From Candidatus Gastranaerophilales bacterium (GTDB lineage: Bacteria; Cyanobacteriota; Vampirovibrionia; Gastranaerophilales; Gastranaerophilaceae), in assembly GCA_944324905.1 (NCBI GenBank), contig CALUYB010000001.1, positions 186,001 through 250,000 on the forward strand: a DNA stretch of 64,000 nt, given 5' to 3'. Each line of letters opens with the position of its first letter. Within the stretch, counting starts at the first letter, position 1. Made by a program: the position numbers and the translations under genes. This document shows, piece by piece, positions 1 to 7,976 of the stretch. The notes beneath the pieces are model-generated. The model was not told where the DNA came from. It did no database searches and was given only the letters and a program-made list of their open reading frames with translations.

Positions 1-2856
1 GTCACTTAATTCTGTAATTATTTTTTCGCCTGCAAATACCGCAGCGTCAGCCAGTTCTCGCTTGTCTTTTATAATTTTGTCAATTTTTTCTTCAAAAGTT
101 GAAAGTGTTATAAACCTGTGTACCATAACGTTTTTGTCCTGTCCGATACGGTAAGTCCTGTCTGTAGCTTGATCTTCCACCGCAGGATTCCACCACAAGT
201 CGTAGTGAATAACATTTGATGCTGATGTTAAGTTAAGCCCTAAACCGCCTGCCTTTAGCGACAGTATCATTATTTTTTTACTTAAATCGTCGCTAAATTC
301 TTTAATCATCTGCTCTCTTTGTTTTACATTAAGTGAACCATGAAAAAACAAAGGGTCGCAGCTAAATTCATCGGCAATAATTTTTTCAAGAATTGAGCCC
401 ATTTCCTTGTATTGTGTGAATACAAGCGCTTTTTCGTCATTTGAAACAATATTGTGCAAAATAGAAATAAGTTTTTGAGTTTTTCCTGATGCACCCTGAC
501 TCATATCGCCATGTTTTAAATAGTGATAAGGGTGATTACACACTTGTTTTAGTGATGTTATGAGTTTAAAAATAGCTCCTCGTCTGTTTATTCCGCCACC
601 AGAGTTTGCAATATCAGTCATAGACTGGTTTAAAACTCTTTCATAAAGTGCAGCCTGCGCTTTTGTCAGATAGCAAAATTCATCCAAAACAACTTTGTCA
701 GGTAGGTCTGAAATGATTGACTTATCTGTTTTTAAGCGTCTTAACATAAATGGCGAAATTGCCTTTTTGAGCTTTTGCGCACGCGCTGCTTCTTTAAATC
801 TCTCGATTGGTAGAGAATAATTTTTGCTAAAGTCGCTAATTGAGCCTAAATAACCTTTATTGATAAAGTCAAATATGCTCCACAGTTCGCTCAAGCGGTT
901 TTCTACAGGTGTACCTGTCATTGCAATTTTCATTTGTGATTTTATTGCTTTAACTGCCTGAGTTTGGCTTGTAGATGGGTTTTTGATGTTTTGAGCTTCA
1001 TCAATTACAAATAAATCCCAATTGTGCTTTTTAAATTCTTCAAGGTCAATTCTAAGTATTGCATAAGTGGTTAAAATTACGTCGCAGTCTATGTTAAAGA
1101 CTCTATCAAAACCATGGTAAATAAATGTTTTTAAAGACGGTGCAAATGTTTCAAGTTCGCGCTCCCAGTTGCCCATAAGGGTTGTGGGACATACGACAAG
1201 GACGGGTTTTTTAAGTTTGTTTTCTTCTTTTAATTTTAAAATTAAACTTATTACCTGAATTGTTTTACCAAGACCCATATCATCTGCTATTGCACAGCCA
1301 AAACCTTTGGTAACATTGGTATATAGCCATCTGAACCCAATTTCTTGATAAGGGCGCAGTGTGCCTGTTAAGTTTTTAGGCAGGCTAATTTCTTCAACGC
1401 GTGTAAAGTCAGATATAATGCGCGCAAAAGCCTCATCATAGTCAAAATCGTACTCATCAATTTTGCCAGATAGGGCATGATGCAAAAGCTGCATTTTGTT
1501 TACTACAAAATCCGGTTTTTTCTTTAATCTTTCAAGGAGTTTTTGTGTTTCATCCCTATCAATTAAAATATATTTATCTTTGTATTTAATAAGTCCGTTT
1601 GTGTCTTTTGCAAGTTTTTGAAATTCTTCGGCGCTGATTTTTTCATTTTCACCAAGTGCAACTTCAATTGAAAAGTCCATAATCTCATCAAGTGAAATAG
1701 TTGAACTTGAACCGTTTTGCAAAAGCTCCCTAACATCATCAAGTCTTTTTTGTTTAATTTTTGCATTAATTGAGGCACGAGGGATAATAACGTTATCCAT
1801 GCCTTCAGGCAAGTTTACTTCCATGCCTGCTTGCGCAAGATAATATGTAATTTGTGTAATTAGTTTATAGACCCCTGATAAATCAAGCTCCAGAGTAACA
1901 TCTTCTAAGTCTTCAATGTATTTTGTTGCCCAGTTGATTTGCTTTTCGATGAGCGTTTTTTGCATTTCATCAAGATTTTCAAGGTCGATGATTTGATTTT
2001 TCAGCTTGTCTTTTGCTAAAATCCTCATCAGGAATTTTTCATCGTCTAGTTTTTCAATGTTAAAGACAGGGATTATATCGTAAGTGCCAAGCGACATTTC
2101 ATCAAGCCAGCTTTGAATATCAAGCCCTAAATCATTGCCTTTTAAAATTCTTTTGTGAGAGGTGTTTTTAGTAAAATAAATTGCTGCTTTTAAGTCTTTA
2201 AATTTGTAGTGTTTAACACCTAAGAATGTAAAAATAAGATAGTTTAAATACCTGTCGATTAGTTTTTTTGTTGTGTCTGAGTCTAAAAACTCGTTTTCTA
2301 AAACACTTTGGTAGGCTTTTAAATAGTCTTTGTTTTTAAAATAAGGCTCCCAAACTATTGAAAAAGTTTCCTTTTTAAACTTAACAGCAGGTATGAAATT
2401 TAACTTTTCAACAGTTTTTTTAACAAATTGAAATAAATTAAAGTAAAAACGATAATTTTCACTGACATCTTGAGGAAATTCATGGTTTTCATCAACCCCT
2501 GTAAAGTATTCAAAAAGCATATCTAAAGTGATGTCATAGCCGTATTTATCACCTTTGTATTTAGCTTTAAGCTTGTAGAGTGAGCCTTTTGACTTTAGAT
2601 AGTATTCAAAATTATATGGAGGAGTAATAAAAATCTCTGCCAAATTGTCTTTTGTTTCAAAAATAATGTCAGTTGCGCGCAAAATTTGATTTTTTGTATC
2701 AAAAGTATCGCAAAATTCTTCCTCAATTAATTCGTACACCAAAGAAAGCGTGTAGCGAAAGTCTTTATTCTTTTGAGAATATGGGTTTTGATCCAAATTC
2801 AAAAGAAGTTTTTCAACGTCATTTTTCTTAAAAGTAAGATTGTCCGTAACTATCAT
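1..2856 (-). CDS. SNF2-family DEAD-like helicase (HepA/RapA-like), 3' end outside window
   Basis: The reading frame starts at the ATG at 2856-2854 and runs off the left edge, giving at least 952 residues. Residues 525-532 read DDMGLGKT (Walker A of the SNF2 type), followed by a DEAQ box near 618, GTPVENR near 645 and the helicase C-terminal motif GGLGLNL near 870, with the usual RTYRIGQ stretch after it. The N-terminal 450 residues are a divergent SWI2/SNF2-associated region. Proteins of this family are ATP-driven DNA or nucleoprotein translocases, often implicated in RNA polymerase recycling or repair; the exact role is not deducible here. It is divergent from ricT, with 45 bp between the two start codons. 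Confidence 0.93.
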   Translation of the reverse strand, partial: MIVTDNLTFKKNDVEKLLLNLDQNPYSQKNKDFRYTLSLVYELIEEEFCDTFDTKNQILRATDIIFETKDNLAEIFITPPYNFEYYLKSKGSLYKLKAKYKGDKYGYDITLDMLFEYFTGVDENHEFPQDVSENYRFYFNLFQFVKKTVEKLNFIPAVKFKKETFSIVWEPYFKNKDYLKAYQSVLENEFLDSDTTKKLIDRYLNYLIFTFLGVKHYKFKDLKAAIYFTKNTSHKRILKGNDLGLDIQSWLDEMSLGTYDIIPVFNIEKLDDEKFLMRILAKDKLKNQIIDLENLDEMQKTLIEKQINWATKYIEDLEDVTLELDLSGVYKLITQITYYLAQAGMEVNLPEGMDNVIIPRASINAKIKQKRLDDVRELLQNGSSSTISLDEIMDFSIEVALGENEKISAEEFQKLAKDTNGLIKYKDKYILIDRDETQKLLERLKKKPDFVVNKMQLLHHALSGKIDEYDFDYDEAFARIISDFTRVEEISLPKNLTGTLRPYQEIGFRWLYTNVTKGFGCAIADDMGLGKTIQVISLILKLKEENKLKKPVLVVCPTTLMGNWERELETFAPSLKTFIYHGFDRVFNIDCDVILTTYAILRIDLEEFKKHNWDLFVIDEAQNIKNPSTSQTQAVKAIKSQMKIAMTGTPVENRLSELWSIFDFINKGYLGSISDFSKNYSLPIERFKEAARAQKLKKAISPFMLRRLKTDKSIISDLPDKVVLDEFCYLTKAQAALYERVLNQSMTDIANSGGGINRRGAIFKLITSLKQVCNHPYHYLKHGDMSQGASGKTQKLISILHNIVSNDEKALVFTQYKEMGSILEKIIADEFSCDPLFFHGSLNVKQREQMIKEFSDDLSKKIMILSLKAGGLGLNLTSASNVIHYDLWWNPAVEDQATDRTYRIGQDKNVMVHRFITLSTFEEKIDKIIKDKRELADAAVFAGEKIITELSD

Positions 2857-2888
2857 TTTATTTATTTTAATATAAAAAAAATTTGTTG

Positions 2889-2894
2889 TATAAT
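2889..2894 (+). promoter_or_regulatory. -10 box of ricT, predicted leaderless
   Basis: TATAAT lies 7 nt before the ricT ATG at 2902, so the expected transcription start coincides with the start codon. No Shine-Dalgarno sequence fits in between. Confidence 0.6.
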
Positions 2895-2901
2895 TATTTT
2901 T

Positions 2902-3822
2902 ATGAAATTTGCAGTAAGGATTATTAAAAATACTTTTCATCCTTTAAATGTGCCTGATGGGGCTAATTTGCACCATGGGCAAAAAGTCCTTGTAAGGACT
3001 GATAAGGGTGAAGAAGTTTTTAGTGTTTTCATTGTAAATTCTCAAGTTTTAAAACAGTGGCAAAAGTTTAAACCAGAGCCTCTGCCTTTGATTAGGACAA
3101 TTAATGAAAATGATAAACCTATTTTAGAGGAACAAAAACAACTGGAGGCGCAGGCGTTTTTTAAATGCAAGGCTTTAGTTGAAAAGCGTGGGCTTGTAAT
3201 GAATTTAGTCCAAACCCGCTATACTTACGATAGGAAAAAAATTACTTTTTACTACACAGCGCCTGAGAGGGTTGATTTTCGTGAACTTTTAAAGGATTTA
3301 ACTCAAGAATTTAAAAGGGTAAGAATAGATTTAAGACACATCGGTGTTAGAGATGAAACCTCAATTTTAGGCGGTCAGGGTGTTTGCGGACAGGATTATT
3401 GCTGTTGCAGATTTTTAAAGAAATTTGAATCAGTTAATACTAAACTCGCCAGAGATCAGGGAATACCAATGACTCCTGGGAAAATTACAGGTGCATGCGG
3501 CAGGCTTTTGTGCTGTTTAAATTATGAATACCCAAATTATCTTGAAGCGGCTAAAACCTTGCCTCCAATAGGTTCAGGCGTTATGACTCCAGACGGTGTT
3601 GCAAAAGTATTCTCGCTTAATTTCTTGAAAAAGTCTGTTTCGGTAAAACTGGAAGATGGCAAAATTAAAGAGTATTCAAAAGATGACATTGAAATGTTAG
3701 ATCAGGAAGTAAACATTGAAATTGACACAGCGCAAAATGCCCTAAATTACCATGAGGAGGGCGAAGTGCTGGATTTAAAATCTTTAGATAACGATAAAAA
3801 CAGTTCAACAGGAAATATATAA
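2902..3822 (+). CDS. ricT: PSP1-domain protein RicT/YaaT
   Basis: The protein has 306 residues and carries the PSP1 C-terminal domain with the cysteine cluster of the RicT family (C162, C167-C169, C199, C204, C205), which in Bacillus RicAFT coordinates Fe-S clusters. In Bacillus the complex helps RNase Y and phosphorelay function; here no RicA or RicF is seen nearby. The frame is open further upstream to 2773, but that would overlap the promoter and the SNF2 gene, so I take the ATG at 2902 next to the TATAAT box. Its TAA overlaps the ATG of rsfS by one base, so the two genes are translationally coupled. Confidence 0.88.
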   Translation: MKFAVRIIKNTFHPLNVPDGANLHHGQKVLVRTDKGEEVFSVFIVNSQVLKQWQKFKPEPLPLIRTINENDKPILEEQKQLEAQAFFKCKALVEKRGLVMNLVQTRYTYDRKKITFYYTAPERVDFRELLKDLTQEFKRVRIDLRHIGVRDETSILGGQGVCGQDYCCCRFLKKFESVNTKLARDQGIPMTPGKITGACGRLLCCLNYEYPNYLEAAKTLPPIGSGVMTPDGVAKVFSLNFLKKSVSVKLEDGKIKEYSKDDIEMLDQEVNIEIDTAQNALNYHEEGEVLDLKSLDNDKNSSTGNI

Positions 3823-4223
3823 TGATTGAAACAAAAGAAATTTCTTCAAAAAAGCTTGCAAGCGTAATTGCCCGAATTTTAGATGATTTTAAAGCAGATG
3901 ACATTGTAATTTTAAATGTGGCAAATGTTTGTGTGCTATCTGATTATTTTGTAATAGCTTCAGCGCAAAGTTCAACTCAGGTAAAGGGTTTAACGTCAAC
4001 TGTTCGAGAAAAAATTAAAGAATATTTTGGCAGAATTCCTGCAGGGGATGAAAACGATGTTAAAAATCGCTGGAATTTGCTTGATTACGGTGATGTGGTG
4101 GTTCATATTATGCATTTTGAACAAAGGGAAACCTACGCACTTGAAAAATTCTGGAATCATGCCTTTAAGCTTGAGCGTGATGAGTGGGAAGAAGAATCTA
4201 AAGAGTTTGCAAAATATGAGTAA
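3822..4223 (+). CDS. rsfS: Ribosomal silencing factor RsfS
   Basis: This 133-residue protein matches the RsfS/YbeB/DUF143 family over its full length, including the region around residues 38-58 (LSDYFVIASAQSSTQV) and the WNLLDYGDVVVHIM segment near 83-97. The family binds ribosomal protein L14 and blocks subunit joining, lowering translation in starvation. The start overlaps the ricT stop (TAATG). A bidirectional terminator follows directly. Confidence 0.93.
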   Translation: MIETKEISSKKLASVIARILDDFKADDIVILNVANVCVLSDYFVIASAQSSTQVKGLTSTVREKIKEYFGRIPAGDENDVKNRWNLLDYGDVVVHIMHFEQRETYALEKFWNHAFKLERDEWEEESKEFAKYE

Positions 4224-4228
4224 AATAT

Positions 4229-4252
4229 AACCCCTCTTAATTAAGAGGGGTT
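4229..4252. terminator. Bidirectional Rho-independent terminator between rsfS and rplI
   Basis: A perfect 20-bp inverted repeat (CCCCTCTTAA/TTAAGAGGGG, 4231-4250) is followed by TTTAAATTT. It lies between the ends of the convergent genes rsfS and rplI and can act on both strands. Confidence 0.85.
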
Positions 4253-4273
4253 TAAATTTATATTTGATTTATT

Positions 4274-4765
4274 TTAAGCTTGTTCTTCTTCAACTTCAAG
4301 AGTTTCTTTAATAGTTTCAGAAGCGCTTACTTCAACGTTTAATTTAGCTTTTACTTTAGATGACAATTTAACTGTCATAACAAAGCTGCCAACGTGGTTA
4401 ATCGGGTTGTCAAGAATAATTGATTTTCTATCAACTTCAATACCTGTTTTATTAAGCAATTCTTCAGCAAGTTTTTTAGTTGTGATTGTACCGAATAATT
4501 TGCCTGATTCACCTGCTTTTGCACTAAGTGAAATAAGTTCAACAGCTTCGATTTTTTCAGCTTTTTCAAGAGCTTCTTGATGCAATTTTTCAGATTTTGC
4601 TTTAATTCTTGCGATATTTCTTTCTCTTGCAGCAAGTGAACCTTCTGTTGCTAATTCTGCTACGTTATTTGGAAATAAGAAATTTCTTGCATAACCGTCT
4701 TTTACATTAACTAAATCCCCAGCTTCACCGAGGTTTTGAACATCTTTTTTTAATATAACCTGCAT
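4274..4765 (-). CDS. rplI: 50S ribosomal protein L9
   Basis: The protein has 163 residues; the N-terminal L9 signature is present (MQVILKKDVQNLGEAGDLVNV, then GYARNFLFP), followed by the long connecting helix and the C-terminal rRNA-binding domain. It is slightly longer than the usual 148-150 residues owing to an acidic tail. A good ribosome binding site (AAGGAG) precedes the ATG at 4765. A TATACT -10 box upstream lies inside an inverted repeat (4783-4792/4821-4830), which may matter for control. Confidence 0.96.
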   Translation of the reverse strand: MQVILKKDVQNLGEAGDLVNVKDGYARNFLFPNNVAELATEGSLAARERNIARIKAKSEKLHQEALEKAEKIEAVELISLSAKAGESGKLFGTITTKKLAEELLNKTGIEVDRKSIILDNPINHVGSFVMTVKLSSKVKAKLNVEVSASETIKETLEVEEEQA

Positions 4766-4782
4766 GGTTTTCTCCTTTTTTG

Positions 4783-4830
4783 ACTTGTGTTTAGTATAAA
4801 TCTTAATTAAAACATGCTAAAAACACAAGT
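4783..4830. promoter_or_regulatory. rplI promoter flanked by a 10-bp inverted repeat
   Basis: ACTTGTGTTT (4783-4792) and AAACACAAGT (4821-4830) are perfect complements around a minus-strand TATACT at about 4799-4794. The layout could be an operator straddling the promoter or a hairpin in read-through RNA from minE. There is no T-run, so it is not a simple terminator. Confidence 0.4.
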
Positions 4831-4837
4831 GTTGACT

Positions 4838-5374
4838 TTAATTTTCCTTAACTTTAGTTTTTTTAGTTTCTTCTTTATTTTCTTCTTGTACTTCTTCTTC
4901 TTCGCTTTCTTCTTCTTGAGGAGTTTCTTCCTGTTCTTCTTGAGCTAATTCTTCCTGAGTTTCTTCGCTAACTCCTGCAAGTACTGCAGCACGCTCTTTA
5001 ATTAATTCTTCAAGTTCTTCAACAATTTCTTGAGCTTTTGCTTGAGTTTTAATTGCCTGCTCTTTAATTGCCTCATCAATTTCTTCATCAGTTTTAGCTC
5101 TTGTTACGGGAATTGCAAGATTTAAAACAGTGCAATTGTCTTGTGCATTTATTTCTAGGTCAAACTTTTCTTCATCAATTTCCATATACTTTGAAATCGT
5201 TGAAACAAGTTCTTCTTTAAGCATTTGCATGGCGCGTTCTGAAAAACCGACTCTATCTTGCATAAGGACAGTTTTTAGCCTGTTCATAGCAACTGCTTTT
5301 GTCTCATCATGCGGTGTTTGGTTTACAAAAAAACTCAAAACCTTGTTGTATAAATCTGAAAAAATATCTCTCAT
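4838..5374 (-). CDS. minE: Cell division topological specificity factor MinE, with long acidic tail
   Basis: Residues 1-95 match MinE: an N-terminal amphipathic segment, the MinD-contact helix and the dimeric topological specificity domain (including DRVGFSERAMQMLKEEL and LEINAQDNCTVLNLAIPV). MinE sweeps MinD off the membrane to place the division site. The protein has 178 residues, about twice the family norm of roughly 90. The extra 80 residues form a predicted helix-rich, strongly Glu-rich tail. It starts one base after the minD stop, as in standard minCDE operons. Confidence 0.92.
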   Translation of the reverse strand: MRDIFSDLYNKVLSFFVNQTPHDETKAVAMNRLKTVLMQDRVGFSERAMQMLKEELVSTISKYMEIDEEKFDLEINAQDNCTVLNLAIPVTRAKTDEEIDEAIKEQAIKTQAKAQEIVEELEELIKERAAVLAGVSEETQEELAQEEQEETPQEEESEEEEVQEENKEETKKTKVKEN

Positions 5375-5375
5375 A

Positions 5376-6185
5376 TTATGCCTTCACTTTCTTTGAAAAG
5401 AATTTTTTAACTTTTTCAATAAAAGTTCTGGGTTGGTCAATGTCAAGGAAAGGCACTTCTTCACCTTGAATTCTTTTTGCAACATTCATATACGCTTGAC
5501 CCGCAAGAGAATTTTCATCGTTAACAATAGGCTCACCCTTGTTAGTTGAGGTTATAACCCCTGTATCTTCAGGGATTACGCCGATTAAATCACAAGAGAG
5601 AATTTCAACAACATCTTCAACACTCATCATATCATTTGTTTTAATGAGGTTTGGACGCACTCTGTTTACTAAAAGACGATATTTTTCAACTTCTTCTTTT
5701 GCTTCTAGAAGTCCTATGATTCTGTCTGCATCACGAATTGCGCTCATTTCAGGCGTTGTTACAACAATAGCTTCGTTTGCGCCTGCAACAGCGTTTTGGA
5801 AACCTTGTTCAATACCTGCAGGACAGTCAACTAAAATGTAATCAAAATCTTCTTTTAAAGTGTCGCAGATTTCTTTTAATTGTTCAGCTGTAACTGCTGA
5901 TTTATCACGTGTTTGAGCTGCCGCTAAAAGACAAAGATTTGGATTTTTCTTGTCTTTTACAAGTGCTTGTTTTAATTTGCAACGTTCTTCAACAACATCA
6001 ACTATTGTATAAACAATACGATTTTCAAGACCTAAGAGCAAATCAAGGTTTCTAAGACCTATATCTGTGTCTATTAGAACAACTTTATTGCCATCTTTAG
6101 CAAGCGCGGTACCAATGTTGGCAGATGTTGTAGTTTTTCCTACACCGCCTTTGCCTGAGGTAATTACTATTACAGAACCTGTCAT
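5376..6185 (-). CDS. minD: Septum site-determining ATPase MinD
   Basis: This 269-residue protein has the deviant Walker A GKGGVGKTT at residues 11-19, the DxDxGLRNLD switch region near 39-48 and a C-terminal amphipathic membrane-targeting helix (EKVKKFFSKKVKA). MinD binds membrane in the ATP form, recruits MinC and is cycled by MinE. It lies between minC (16 nt upstream) and minE (1 nt downstream). A ribosome binding site (AAGGAGC) precedes the ATG. Confidence 0.97.
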   Translation of the reverse strand: MTGSVIVITSGKGGVGKTTTSANIGTALAKDGNKVVLIDTDIGLRNLDLLLGLENRIVYTIVDVVEERCKLKQALVKDKKNPNLCLLAAAQTRDKSAVTAEQLKEICDTLKEDFDYILVDCPAGIEQGFQNAVAGANEAIVVTTPEMSAIRDADRIIGLLEAKEEVEKYRLLVNRVRPNLIKTNDMMSVEDVVEILSCDLIGVIPEDTGVITSTNKGEPIVNDENSLAGQAYMNVAKRIQGEEVPFLDIDQPRTFIEKVKKFFSKKVKA

Positions 6186-6201
6186 CTATTTTTGCTCCTT
6201 T

Positions 6202-7164
6202 TTAGTTAATTTTAAATAATACAATTGAATCATCTACAATTCTTGCTTCTTCGGGTGTAAATACGGATGATTTTATAATATATGGGATGTTTGTGCCATC
6301 AGGACGTCTTGAGTAGCAGTCTGCTATTCTTAACTGTACCGCGTTCATTTTAAGTGCGCGGATTTTAGCGTCACGATTGCCTTTTGCGCCGGCATGCGCT
6401 ATTGAACCTAATACACCCCATACGGTAATGTCGCCCGTAGCTTTTATTTCAGATCCGGGGTGACAATCGCCTATGATTACTACGTTTCCGTCAAATTCAA
6501 GAACTTGTCCCGAGCGCAATGTTTGATTTACATAAATTGTTTGTTTTGAATCCACAACAACAGGCTCATCGGTTGGAGGTGCGTAGTAGTCAACTTCTTC
6601 CCAGGTTTGTTTTTCTTCTTCATCCTCGTCATAGGCTTTTTTGTAGGTTTCCATTATTTGTTTGCCGTCTTCGTTAAATTCAATGGGTGTAAATTCTTCA
6701 AAACCGTTGCTTTGCATTTCACCATTTGCGCCCATGCCGATGTTTTCGCCGTTGCCTTGAAATTCTAAAGTGTTATTTCCTGCAAAATCTTGTATTCCAT
6801 TGCCTTGCATGCCTGTGTTTTCGGTTTCGCCATTACCTTGAAATGTTTTTGGGATTTCAAAGGCAATTTCTGTTTGTGTGCTTAGCTGTGGTTTTTCACA
6901 CAATTGAGCGTTTATACCCATATTTTCGCAAATATTTTTAGTTGCTTCGTTTGGTGTTTCAACGTAGCTTAATTCTGAAGCATAACTTGCAATAAGCGAT
7001 TGAATAGAGAGCATTTGCGCTTGATTTAGAGTAATATCATTTAACTTCAAGCCGATTTTGCGCTCTTTTGCCTCAGGTACTTCAAAAGCTGTGCTAACAC
7101 TGGTTATTATTTCACCTGTATTATTACAACCGCTTAAATCTATAACAAATAAATCATTATTCAT
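6202..7164 (-). CDS. minC: Septum site-determining protein MinC
   Basis: The protein has 320 residues. The C-terminal 110 residues form the MinC beta-helix domain (SGQVLEFDGNVVIIGDCHPGSEIKATGDITVWG), which binds MinD and FtsZ; the N-terminal 100 residues are compatible with the MinC_N FtsZ-inhibiting domain. Between them, at about residues 105-170, lies a low-complexity linker with repeated QGNG/GNGE units that other MinC proteins lack at this length. An AGGGA ribosome binding site precedes the ATG. It is the first gene of minCDE. Confidence 0.93.
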   Translation of the reverse strand: MNNDLFVIDLSGCNNTGEIITSVSTAFEVPEAKERKIGLKLNDITLNQAQMLSIQSLIASYASELSYVETPNEATKNICENMGINAQLCEKPQLSTQTEIAFEIPKTFQGNGETENTGMQGNGIQDFAGNNTLEFQGNGENIGMGANGEMQSNGFEEFTPIEFNEDGKQIMETYKKAYDEDEEEKQTWEEVDYYAPPTDEPVVVDSKQTIYVNQTLRSGQVLEFDGNVVIIGDCHPGSEIKATGDITVWGVLGSIAHAGAKGNRDAKIRALKMNAVQLRIADCYSRRPDGTNIPYIIKSSVFTPEEARIVDDSIVLFKIN

Positions 7165-7295
7165 AGTATATCCCTGCTAAACTTCTCAATATCAACAATA
7201 GCGTAAATTTGTAATAATTACAATTATTTATAAAGTCATGTAAAAAAATAGCAATAAATTTTTTTTTGCGTTTTATAATTATGGTGGTAAAAGTT

Positions 7296-7976
7296 ATGTC
7301 GATAGAAAATATTCAACAAACATACTTAATAAATAATAATATAAAGAAAAAAGAGGGGATAAAAGATAAAATAGCAAAGCAAGCACCCTTGATAGGTTCG
7401 CTTTTAGGTTCTATTGCCCCTGTTGCAATAATTAGCTTAGCTCGAAAAAATAAACTTAGTTTTGATGTTTTTGAAAGCGGTAATCTTGCAAAAGACTTAG
7501 CTGCGGTTGTGACTGTCGGTACAGGCGGTGTTTTGGGCGGTCTTGCAGGGGCTATGACGCAGGAAAATTCAAAAGAGGACAAAAAGGCAAAATATAAAGA
7601 ATCGTTTTTTCATATCTTAACAATTGCAATTCCGGCGAGCATTGCTACAGGAATTTTAGCAATGGCGAAAAAAACTAATTATAAAGGCATTTTAGATAAA
7701 GTTTTTGCACCGATTTTAGGTGTTGGAATTGGCATGCCTCTTGCTTCGCATTTTGCAAATTTATTTGATAAAAAAGTTTTAAATAAAAATAACCCGAATT
7801 ACAAGCCACAAGCTAAGTTACAGCTAAAAGACTACATTGTGCATATTGATGATATTTTATCGATTATGGTAATTTCAAAAGTTCCGCTTGCAAATAAAAT
7901 CCATGCCGATAAAATTTTGCCGTTAATTTATGCTTACAATGGTTATGAATCAGCTTCAGCAAAGGCAAAAGATTAG
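7296..7976 (+). CDS. Unknown glycine-rich membrane-associated protein
   Basis: I do not recognise this 226-residue protein. It has several hydrophobic, glycine-rich stretches that could be membrane hairpins: around residues 26-48 (PLIGSLLGSIAPVAIISLA), 68-90, 110-128 and 145-162. Start codons upstream (TTG 7266, ATG 7281) sit on or before the TATAAT box at 7274-7279, so I chose the ATG at 7296, which has a GGTGG upstream. Its stop overlaps that of the convergent metallophosphatase by 4 nt. Resemblance in style to the large protein at 29646-31772 suggests a lineage-restricted membrane family, but this is inference. Confidence 0.65.
   Translation: MSIENIQQTYLINNNIKKKEGIKDKIAKQAPLIGSLLGSIAPVAIISLARKNKLSFDVFESGNLAKDLAAVVTVGTGGVLGGLAGAMTQENSKEDKKAKYKESFFHILTIAIPASIATGILAMAKKTNYKGILDKVFAPILGVGIGMPLASHFANLFDKKVLNKNNPNYKPQAKLQLKDYIVHIDDILSIMVISKVPLANKIHADKILPLIYAYNGYESASAKAKD

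Noticed and set aside
2773-2901. N-terminal extension of ricT
   Set aside because: It overlaps the divergent SNF2 start and the TATAAT box, and the translated sequence lacks family similarity.
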